Assembly: GCA_013398275.1 (NCBI GenBank)
Contig: VZSE01008770.1
Location: 639,476-703,475 of the forward strand
Source: Promerops cafer
Taxonomy: Eukaryota; Chordata; Aves; Passeriformes; Nectariniidae
Reading direction: 5' to 3'
DNA: 64,000 nt
In this document: positions 51,301 to 61,645 of the stretch, in pieces
How the letters are laid out: every line of letters begins with the position of its first letter
Position numbering within the stretch: position 1 is the stretch's first letter
Translations under genes and position numbers: made by a program
The notes under the pieces: generated by a model
Databases searched by the model: none
What the model was told of the DNA's origin: nothing
Seen by the model: only the letters and a program-made list of their open reading frames with translations

Positions 51301-54084
51301 CTATATATTAGTTTAAAATTCAGGTTTTCTTTGTGGGGAAAGAAGCAGGGAGGAAAGCAGGAGGAAAGGTGACCTTAAAGAAGGTGTTTAACAAACCAGG
51401 TGCACTAGAACTTTATATTTTGAAATTTTAAAAGTGCAAATTAAAGACTTATTTGTTTGTATGGGGTGGCATTAATGGCTCTCAGAAAAAGTTCTGCCAG
51501 GGGATGTAGATGTTAAAAGGTTCAGTTGCACTGTCTTATTCCCTTACCCTGTGCTTTTAATTTCAGAAATTATCAGCAGTGCCTACTAAACCCCACAGAA
51601 TCTTTTCCCTCTCTGATAAAAAATGGTGTGTATGACACAGGATATTTTTGATTCTCTCTAAAGGAAGGGGGTTGAACTGGGATCTTGAGATGATCTTTTT
51701 ATAAGTTTTGCAGTCTGGATGAAAGTTAATTTATGAATTTTGCTGTAGATGCATCACCTCTTCAAAATGTAATATTTTTTCAGTGACATTAATTCACCAA
51801 ACTCTGTTTTGTAAACCAGTTATGACTAATCTGTAAAACTTTTCTGTCTACTTGAAATATGTGAGTTCACCCACTACCAGCACTTGTCAGGTTCCAGGGT
51901 GCACTTATTAAATAATGAAGTCTCAGGAATAAATGTAGTAACAAACTGGCTTTGTTAGAAAACCAGGTTGGTCACAATGAGCAAGGAGAAGAATTACAGT
52001 GAGGAGCAGAGAAATTCCATGGAGGCAGAGAAGTTGTGACTTGTTAGGACCTTCTCTACATCATTTCCTTGTGAGAGATCAGCATCAGATCTCCTGCACG
52101 TCATCAAACCTGCCTCTCCCATTTCTGGTGTCCACAATATTTATGGGAGGTTCTCGTGTTTTTACAGCCTCTATGAATCATTTTTAATGACTTGTACATA
52201 TGCAGAAACAGCAATTTAGGTCTTGGGGAACCTAATCTTTTGCAGAAGGTTTAGTTAGTTCTCTGCAATAGTGGTATAACTAATTTATACATGGCTGAGC
52301 TCGGAAACAAACGATTTGTTCTGTAGGAAGGGAGATTTTGCAAATAGGAATAAATGTAGTTAACGATAGTAATATTTCATCATAATTTGAAAAAGAATGG
52401 GTTTGGGGTTTGCTTACCATTTATATGTGCATTAATTTACAATAGTTCAGAAGACACTACTCTCAGGTAGCAATTAATTTTGAACTTTTTCATGGCAAAG
52501 ATCTACACACAGAATGCAAAAAATGAGTGAGTCAGACCCCTAAGATCTCAGAAAAGCACTAAGAGTCACAGTATGCACATGTCTAAGGCAAGTCTGGTTT
52601 AATAAAGCTTTAATTACATGTTAATTGTTTATTCATTGAATTGTTTATCCTCATATTTTATCAACATTCTCAGGTGTCCCTGCCTAGGAGCTGCAGTTCT
52701 TTCAGTGGCTGACAAAACTTCAGGCAGTGAAGTGCTGCAGTGCAGGATTGCATTTTAGCCAAATTTGATGAGATGACACTTTTAGGTGGAGGAGGAGGTC
52801 TTTGACACTTCACAGTACCCAAATTTGTGAATTTTAAAGCTTCTCTGACACCCTAAAAGTAAAGCCAGTACATTACTAAGGAGCAAGTACTGAAGCACAG
52901 ATTTAGCCCTGTGGTTTTCTTGGTTGCACCATGGTTCATTTTGAAGTATTCAACAAAATAAATAATATCTCTCAGAGATGCCTTCCTCCCACCCATGCAG
53001 GAGTCCTCCTGTTGACCGAGTCTTTTAAAAACATTTTTCCTTAATGTACACAGAGAAAGCTCATCCCCAAAATTCTCTGGAGTGTTCTAAACAGCAGCAC
53101 AGTGTAATCAGAATGTTTTGTTCTGAGACCTGCTGAATCACAAGATGTGGTGATTTCAGCCTTACAAACTGTGCACTGAACACCTGGAATGAGTGAGTGA
53201 CTTTTATATCATTGCCCAAATCAAGCTCTGTTCATTTGGCTGGGTTTTCTCTCCTTCTTGCCTGCACTGCTTTTTCTTTTAAAATTATAATATGCAAAAG
53301 AGGATGTGGCACTATCACAGTGGCTTACCCTGTTTTTCTGTACAGTCAGCACTTAAACCAGTATATTTTGTAACATTATTAATCCCCAGAGTTAATTCTC
53401 AGAGTGTAATACTGTATAATGATTTCACCTCTCTTGTGGTTAGTGTGCAGGCTCCAGGCCACCTTATTTTTATGCAGGTTATTAAAAAAGAAAAGCAAAA
53501 TAATATGTTAGATACCGAGCTTTATTTAAAATCTGCCCTTCCGAGTTTTCCTCCGTTATTGTTTATATTTATTCTCTGCCATGTCAGGTTCATACAGAAG
53601 TGTCACAAAATCTTACACCGCATAAAATAGTAGCAATGCACTTTAGATTATATTTAGAAACTGAAACCCCTCAAAGAGTTTCTTGATTCCAGATTTTGGA
53701 GGGAGCAGGAGGGCGGAGGTGGGAAAACCCTGGCGATCAAACCTATTTATTCAGTTGATTAATTAGCAAACAAGCATTTTCATGAATATGGTGTGTTAAT
53801 TCCCAGGCAAGCATAAAACTGAGAGATCTTTCCACAGCCTGTAAAATAGCACCTGGCTCTTGCAGAGACCCAGTGGTTCCACAGTAAACTGTTCATTTAT
53901 CCTCCACTGGGCCTTCTCTCAGATTTAGTATTTCTTCTGCTTTCCTATGCCACAGCTACCATTTACTGCTATTTCCTGTGAGAATTTCCTTCTCCTTCTG
54001 GAAGAGGCCTGGGAGTGATTCTTTCCATGGTACTAAGCAGGCAAATCTTTAAGGTGTAGGGATTGGAGAGTGTGCAGCTCTGCC

Positions 54085-54127
54085 CGTGGACGTGTGAATC
54101 GTGCTCTGATCCGCAGCGCTGCTGCGG
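54085..54127. other. CpG cluster containing a GC-rich hairpin
   Basis: Six CpGs lie at 54085, 54091, 54100, 54112, 54117 and 54125. The last three sit in a perfect 7-bp stem with a 3-base loop (CCGCAGC, GCT, GCTGCGG at 54111-54127). The flanking DNA is CpG-poor. This could be a small regulatory site or chance. It is too short for a terminator or microRNA precursor. Confidence 0.4.
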
Positions 54128-55118
54128 GGACAATTCTGAATCCCAAATAAACTGAGCCATTTACTCCTCTGCATCTATCCCTCTGCATCCTTCCTGGCCA
54201 AGATTTGTTCTAAGGGAGACAGATGGATGTTTATGGAATGCTTCAGATCTGCGCTGCTCCTTCTACCTTAAGTTTGATGAACCTCCGCTGACTTTTAATT
54301 TCTTGACAAGCAGGCTGTTGTAAACAACTCATATTTTATGTATCTATGAAATGTCATCATGAGTTTTATGATGTTATTGATTGATGGCCTTCACCACTTG
54401 AGCAGGGAGCGTTGAAAGATTCAAGATTTGGCAGGAATGGGTGGCTGCTGTGTTATATTTGGTGTCTCTGCAAGATGCTTTATGTCTCCAAAGGGATTTT
54501 TGAAAATAAATCAGGTCTGCTCCTCAATAACCCCTAAGCTTCCAGTTATCAGACACAGCTTCCAAAGGTGGCCTTCTAGGAGAGGAGTCAAAAAGAGCAA
54601 GTTTTCAGACCCCTCTACCACATTTGTATCACATGATTATTATTCTCTGTGGTTTTCTTTAGATAGCTGCCAAATTTTGGCTGGCTGCCATAGACATAAC
54701 CCGACTAGGAAAGTCCACAAGAATTCTAGAACCTTTGTTCATATCCTAAAGGATGCTAAAAATGCAGTCCCAAAAACCAGAATTCCACAAAGGCTCAGAT
54801 GCAGGCTAACTTCTGCAGTGACCTACACTATTTTTAAAGCATAGGATGGAACTTCACTTTTTATACAGATAATTCACAAGCTGTGTATCTAACAAATCTG
54901 ATAATTGAGGGTGGTCATATAAACAACTTTATGGCTGCTTAGAATGAGAGCTGGTTGGAAATACTTGAAAATTCCATTTATTTTATCTTTGAAAAAGCAC
55001 AGTTTAAAAAAAATCACTGACTGCTTTTATATTATGATCAGTTTTGGCACATATAGATGGAAGAGGGTGTAAATAGTGTATTTTTATCTGCTGTTGAGCA
55101 AAACACATGCACACAGCA

Positions 55119-55185
55119 CCCTGCTCTCTCTCTTTCCTCATCTCCCTCCTCTCTGCCCTCTCTTCCCCCCACCTCTCTCTCTCCT
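55119..55185. repeat. CT-rich pyrimidine tract
   Basis: The tract is almost all C and T on the plus strand, including (CTCT)n runs, and lies directly upstream of the CR1 copy. Confidence 0.75.
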
Positions 55186-55189
55186 AATT

Positions 55190-55526
55190 GAGCCCTTCCA
55201 GTACCTGAAGGGAGCCTTCCAAAAATATGGAGAGGGACTATTTACCAGGGCCTGGAGTGACAGGACGAGGGGCAATGGCTTCAAATTAAAAGAATGTTTG
55301 GATTAGATATCAGGAGGGTGTTTTTTATTGAGTGAGGGTGGGCAGGCCCTGGCACAGGGTGCCCAGAGCAGCTGTGGCTGCCCCTGGATCCCTGGAAGTG
55401 TCCAAGGCCAGGTTGGACACTGGGGCTTGGAGCACCCTGGGACAGTGGAAGGTGTCCCTGCCCATGGCAGGGGTGGCACTGGATGGGCTTTGAGGTCCCT
55501 CCCAACCAAGCATCCTATGTTTCTTT
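55190..55526 (+). mobile_element. CR1 LINE, 5'-truncated copy with 3' end
   Basis: This is the longest CR1 copy in the window, about 335 bases in sense orientation. It covers the end of ORF2 and the 3' region. Landmarks in order are CCAGTACCTGAAGGGAGCCT, then a stretch translating to SDRTRGNGFKLKE (the conserved CR1 ORF2 C-terminal motif), then GGCACAGGGTGCCCAGAG, CTGGAAGTGTCCAAGGCCAG, GGAAGGTGTCCCTGCCCATG and GAGGTCCCTCCCAACC. Stops and frameshifts interrupt the ORF2 remnant. Open frames on either strand here are shadows of the element, not genes. Confidence 0.95.
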
Positions 55527-56921
55527 TTTAATTTCCAAAGAGGCACATTTCTTCATTGTGGAAACTGAAAACCAAGCCCATCCAAGTCCACCAGGGCTCC
55601 TGATTTAAAATGTCTCAAATTCCCAGGTGGGCTTTCTGAGGCTGTGTCATCACTTGCATCACTGAAATGCAAGAGTGACAATGATTAAATCCTGTGGCAA
55701 ACCTCCATGACATTTGGATGGGGGTGTGTGGTTTTGTTTTTGGATCTGGAGGTTTTATTTATTTTTTAACTTTGCAGAAGTATTTGTATTGCATCGTATT
55801 TAATACATATACATATGTAATGTGTATTGTATTGGAATATGAATATGTAGAACTATTTAATATTGAGTACAGTTTGTTTTGTGGAGTCAGTCTATTTTTT
55901 AAACGTTAGTGAAGGTGCCTCCAGGCATTGGTTATGTGCCTCTCATGTAAATAAAGTGCTGTCCTGCTGCTCAAGTGACTCTTCATACATGGATTCATGT
56001 ATTTCAATAGAGAGGGAGGAAATGCTAAATTCAGTCCCCTCGGGGTAACTAAGGAGAGGTATTTAGGATGGCAGAGTGGATACAAATAATGCAGTAGCTA
56101 GGTATCAACATCACATTCTCCTCTCAGCTGAAGTAGAACAAGCTGATATTTTTTTCTCCCTAATTACTTTCCTACACTCCTTCAACATGTAAACCCAGCA
56201 ATCACTCCTTTTCAGAGATTCTAGTTTTGCTGTGCAGGCCCCTTTTAAAGTGATTTTACTGAGGAAAAAAAAAATAAGAAGGTTCAAGCTGGCCTATAAG
56301 TACAACTGAGTCCTCAAAAAGCTCCTTTATTCTGTGGCAGTCTATTGTTCTGTCAGAGAACTTCACTCACTTCAAAACAATTTATGCTGAACTGCAGGTG
56401 TCCTTTTCTCTTTTTGTTTGTCATGATACAGATGCATTCTCTTTGCAAAGGAGGTTCAGTTACGACTGAGTTTCTAAAATATTTTTGTTTCCATTTCTGT
56501 TTTTTTCAGCCCTTCCTTTTTTTTTTCCTTCCTTTTTTTTCCATTCCTATCTTGAAAATAGGTAGGAGTGCAAGTGTAGTTTGAAGATTAGATCAACAAA
56601 AGCAGTGCTCACTATTTCACTGAAAAACTGTCTTTAGCTGAGCCCAAATCTGGCAACTTTGGGATATAAATGGCAGTAGATTAAAAACATTGGGTCCCTG
56701 TGCCCTTTTCATTCCATTAAGAGTTAACGTGTATAATTACTAAAGCAAATGTGCAGCAGGCAATCATGTAAATACCAATAAAGGTTTCTTCGTGGCAAAG
56801 CTGATTTCATGTAAATAACTCCTCTTAATTTGTTTTAATTTAAAAAAAAAAAAAAAAACTAATTTAAGAGAGCAGCTTACGTTGATCAGCATGTTCAGAT
56901 GAATGCTGGTATAGGTCAGCC

Positions 56922-56957
56922 ACAAATAAATAAATAAATAAATACATAAATAAATAA
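56922..56957. repeat. (AAAT)n microsatellite
   Basis: About eight AAAT units with one C interruption, lying 65 bases after a 17-base A run. Confidence 0.9.
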
Positions 56958-57132
56958 GGAAATAATCTATGTAAAGAAATTTTTTAAAAAATAGTGTCAG
57001 ATAAGAGAAGTTGATTTAGAGTTCTGGCACAGAGTGAACGTTTCTGGATTCATCACAGGCAGTTTGAAAGTGAAGGATGGAAGAAAACAGTTCAATTAGA
57101 AAAAAAGGAGAAAAAACCCAACAAAGCAACAC

Positions 57133-57185
57133 ACTCCCTCCCTTCCTGTCTTCCCTTCCTCCCTCCCTCCTTCCATTCCCTCCCC
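57133..57185. repeat. (CCTT/CCCT)n pyrimidine tract
   Basis: The plus strand is nearly pure C and T with TCCC and TTCC units, and the minus strand is therefore a purine tract. This is simple sequence with triplex potential. No function is visible. Confidence 0.8.
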
Positions 57186-58645
57186 AAAAATATCCATCAC
57201 GTGTTCCTCTTGCTACTGGGGACATGAAGCAAAGGTTTAGCCTGAGTAACACAGATTTTCAGATATTTAAAAGAAATAACAGTGACCTAGTGGTAAATTT
57301 GACCTAGTGGTGATTTGATTATTATCTAGAAAAATTTGGAAATACTGACTTTTCCTGTTACTCAGAAAAGGAAAAGATTTTTTTCAAGATAGAATTTCAC
57401 AATAGAATGGACTAGATACTAATTAAGTGAATTTTCTAATTTCTACTCTTCTTCTAATAATTCAAGTACTTAAAAAAAAATTGAAAATCAAAGATGAGCG
57501 GGACTGTCACCAGTAAGGAAAAGTAATACAGAAGGAATAGATCAAGGTAGGGTTTTTCCCCCACAAGAACAGTTCACATAAGAGCAGATAAGTATTTTCT
57601 TTTTATTTTTAAATCTGATGATTTTCCTTCTGTTGTTTGAAGATAAGATTTATGTGAGCACATTATTTGTCTCCTGCTCCAATAAACTTTTGACCTTTCC
57701 AGTGATTTTAAGCCAAATTTGACAAAGGATTAGAGATCTCAAAGATATAGATAATTTGATATAGAAAATTATGAAATAAGGATGGCAATGAAGAAGGGAG
57801 AAGATAATGATGAGCTCTGATTTTGATGTCATTGTTAAACATGAGAAAATCTACCACTGCTCTTATGTGAATATTGCCCTTTTTTTTTTGCATACTGTAA
57901 AGGGAAGATGAAATAAAGCAACCTGCTCCACAAAATATAAAAGCTTGTTTATTTAGGGGGTAAGTATCACCAAATTTTTAAGAAGGTCCATGTGGTTTTG
58001 GTGAAGCAGTTTCTGATATGGGTTAATTTCTACAAAGAAGTAACAACTTCAACAGCTCTTAGAAGCTGAAAGCTTCTCAGTCCACCTCTAACACTCACAG
58101 AGGTGAAAAGGTATAGAAATCTCATGTTCAAAATCTCACTTTATTTTGGCTCAAGCCAGGCATTTTCCCAACATGACTTGAGTTCCCTAAATGCCTTGGC
58201 TGAGGGATTAAACACCCATGGGAATTTAATTGTTCACTGGGGATAGAAGATTTGATCTGTGCAACACAAACTGTCTCTGTAGCTCCACAGTAGAGATGTA
58301 AATGAAATATCTGAAATTGCTGACAGGATATCACCAATGAAAACTGGGGCTTTATTCTAGTGTTGAAAAAGAGGAAGTTTAGCATTTCATAGAAGAAGGA
58401 GCTACTTTCCTAAAAACCTGAAGATTCAAAATTCAGCAGTAGGTCAAGACCCACCATCTCTACCCAACCTCAGAAAAGAAAAAGAGCTGCGCATTTGCAC
58501 AGCCCAGGAAAAACTTCTGTTAATGAGTTAATGAGTTTTATTTCTCATTAACATATTCTGATGTGATTTTTAATAAATTAAATTTGTCTCCCCAAGCTGA
58601 GTTTTGCCAGTGACAGTAACTGGTGAGTGATCTCTCCCTGCCCTT

Positions 58646-58693
58646 AGCTGGACAGATGAGCCTTTTATTAAATCTTCTCTCACCTGTCCAGCT
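58646..58693. repeat. Imperfect inverted repeat, 15-bp arms
   Basis: The arm AGCTGGACAGATGAG (58646-58660) pairs with CTCACCTGTCCAGCT (58679-58693) at 14 of 15 positions, around an AT-rich 18-base loop. A second pair, CCTGCCC at 58637-58643 and GGGCAGG at 58710-58716, extends the symmetry after an internal loop. It could be the remains of a small inverted-repeat transposon, a hairpin RNA or chance. No target-site duplication was recognised. Confidence 0.6.
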
Positions 58694-61501
58694 GAGGATG
58701 GGAGTGGTAGGGCAGGTTTGGGGGTACCTGGTTTCCAGTCAGAGTCAAAACACCACAGTCTAGAAGGCCATAGCTGAAGCTGTGTTGTTTAAATTACTGT
58801 ATGAAAGAAAAGCTTTCAATCAAGGCCACTCTTTCAGTGACAGAAGATGAAACAGTTTGCTGGTTTATATCTTTTCCCCAGATATTATTATCCTCAGCCA
58901 TACATCATTCTGCTGCATTTTCACAAAAAGCCATTGATTTGAGCATGCCTTGGGAGGTAGAAGGATGTTCAGCAGAGCAATTGCTCTGGTGGAATCGTGG
59001 GCCATGCTCAGGAGCTGAGGGAAAACATACAACTTGTTAAACACGTTATAGATTTACTGTCTTCTGTGGATATGTCACTGCCAGTGGCTTCTGAGTTCAG
59101 ACAGCATCTTCTTCTAAAGGTGAAGCCCCTGTTCTTCCACCCAAAAAGGTTCTGGGGCACTGAGATTTGTGTCTCTGGTCAGGTGCACATACACACAGTA
59201 TTTTTGCATTCCTTCATCCACATGAAAGAAAAGAAAAGGGAGTTTTCTTGTAGAACCTCTGAATCTGAGGCAGTTCAGTGAGGGAGACAGAGTTACACTC
59301 CGCTGCCTCGCACGATCAGTTGGTTTTCTCTTTGAAAATGGAGTCACACAAAAGCACAGCAGGGCAGATCTTCTGTGCTTCACAGCTCTGCCTTACCTGC
59401 AGCAGAATCCCATTTACAGCCAGCAATGGACTGAAAGGAGTATCAGATTGAGATCAGCACCTTCAGTGCTTACACACAGCCTGGCCTCCTGCTTGATAGA
59501 CAGAGTACAAGTTTTCCTTGGAGGTTCAATAAGGAGGACTGAAATTGATGTCTTTACCCCTGTGGTACCTGCTGGTATGTTCAGCTGAAAAAATGAAATA
59601 TGGTTCCCTATCCTAGAAAGCAAAAGAGTAGATCCAGCTGCCCCAGACTTCAGTAGCAGCATTTTATTTATGCAGCTGTAAAACATATTCATGCATTTAA
59701 ATGTATCCTCTGGAAGGGTAAATTCAAATATTTGGACGGTACTGGGAGTGTGCTGAGGAGTTAGAGGTAAAATGGTTGCGAGCTATGCTACCCTAAAATT
59801 CAGAGTTTATCAGGCTTTCAGCTTTTGGGAGAGGTGTTGCTCAAGGAGGGAGCGGATAATAGGACAAGGTTTTGTCTTGCTGGCAGAACTTTCCCATCAA
59901 CCTTGCCCCAAATCCTTTGCCAGAAATGTTCTGTCTTTCTAAAAGCCTCGAGTTAGCAAGTCAGTGTGCTGGGAGCAGGAATGCATTGTGGGCCTCAGTG
60001 AAATGAGTCCTTTGACTACGAGGATCAGCTTTTACTTAAAATAGCATCATTGTCATTCCATAGGAGGGGGGAAATAACAGCTGAGTCTCAAGAAAAATAA
60101 ACAGCCATCAGCATGTTCTGCAAACAGAGATGAGAAATGTCCATTATAATCACCGTAAACATCCTGTGCATGTATAGGGTTGCAATACAAGCAAAACCGT
60201 GTAAATGCTAAACCCCTGGTCCAGATGAAAAAATCAATCTCAGCTTTTCCCCATGGGTATATTGCTATTCTGAGTGTTGTCTCCAGGTGCCTCTCACCTT
60301 TCAGAGCTGGTTTGTGTGGGGAAAGGCAGATGAGGCCCATCATGGGGATTAAAAAACACCAGGGATGGGATCTATCTCATCCACCTGAGCCAGCTATGGG
60401 TAAAAAGGCAGTTCTGGTTTAATGTTTTACAAATCAGGCATTGTAAGAGCTGACAACCACTCACCTGCCTAAAACACTTGTTGGCATTTAGTTTGTTCTC
60501 AAGAGTAGAGAAAAAGCAAAATGTGAATAAAACACAGAGAAAAGTTTAAGAGGGATGCCAGCATGGAGACCTAGGGCACCTCTGAAAATATCACTGTGCT
60601 CCTATCACTGGCCTTGTTTTGTACCATACACACCTCTAAATACATGAGAGATGTCTGATGGCCCAGTGTTTTACTGGCTGTGCAATATTTCAGCAACTGG
60701 CAGACACAAGCTGAGCAAAAAATATCAATACACCCCTGAGACAAACACACTTCTGCCCACAGGGATTTTTTTCCAACCCTAGGCATTAGAATATGGCCAA
60801 GCATAAGGGGCTGTGAGTCCAGTACCAGCTCCTCGGGCTTTTACCCATTGTGAACAGGCTTTAAATAAAATCAGATTTAGTCTCCTATTCAGTTTAAAAG
60901 GTCTTTTTCCTTTGCAGCTGATGACAGGCTGTAACTGTCTCCCCCTTGATGGATTGAAGTTGTCTCTTTGCTGCAGTCTGTCCTGTGGGACCACCAGAGA
61001 AATCAATCTTTTCCCCAAATCCTGGTCCTTATTTACATCCTCTTGTTAGATAACTATTATATCTGTGTCTGAAAATGCACGTTTCTGTGTTTGATGGTGT
61101 TCATTTTTAATTTTAACTCTGGCTTGCAGTTTTCTAACTGCTGTGTGTGAACTTGTGTGTCCATGTCTAGCTTTCTTCTAACAATGTTCTCCAGTTTAAG
61201 AACCAAAATAATGGAAAATATTTTTCAGAAAATATAATTATGTTGTCATTGAATGTACAGGACAACTAGGATTCTGTTTTTTTTTTCTTCAACAAGATAA
61301 AAAAGCCCTAACCCTAAGCCCCTATTCTAAGTGCTGAAATTTAGAGAAGAAATGTTTCTAGAGTAATGTCTTATTTATGCCTTTAAATATAACAGAATCA
61401 CTTTAAAGTGAGGTGTGTCAAATAGTGGGAAGAAATCATTAAATAACTTTTTAAATCACTTTATTAAACCACAGAAGATGAGTTCAGCTATGATATATGA
61501 G

Positions 61502-61645
61502 TTTATATATACATATACACACATACACAGATATATATACATATATCTCTGTGTGTGTGCTTACATATATATATATGGGTGTGTGTGTATATATATGTGT
61601 GTATATATATATAGATATGTGTGTGTGTATATATATATATATAAA
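61502..61645. repeat. Compound (TA)n/(CA)n/(TG)n microsatellite
   Basis: About 140 bases of alternating purine-pyrimidine blocks: TATATACATA, CACACATACAC, TGTGTGTG and long TA runs. It is likely length-variable. The open frames over it on both strands are repeats of Tyr, Ile, His, Val and Cys and are not genes. Confidence 0.92.

Larger units (their letters stand above)
48390..55190. other. Non-coding AT-rich DNA, no gene recognised
   Basis: A GC-richer section at about 49010-49560 gives three overlapping plus-strand open frames of 83-110 codons; none has a recognisable domain. The 138-codon frame at 54428-54844 is also unassigned. T-rich and A-rich runs occur at about 49723 and 50017-50041. 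A CpG cluster with a hairpin lies at 54085-54127, and a CT-rich tract (55119-55185) precedes the CR1 copy. Confidence 0.55.
55527..61501. other. Non-coding AT-rich DNA, no gene recognised
   Basis: The block contains a T/C-rich patch (56513-56541), a 17-base A run (56842-56858), an (AAAT)n repeat, a pyrimidine tract (57133-57185) and an inverted repeat at 58646-58693. Open frames are at most 96 codons and none is recognisable. A short GCCCTAACCCTAAGCC at 61305 resembles telomere repeat but is only two units. Confidence 0.55.

Noticed and set aside
61305..61320. Interstitial telomere-like repeat (CCCTAA)2
   Set aside because: Only two units, which is expected by chance and is not evidence of a telomere fusion.
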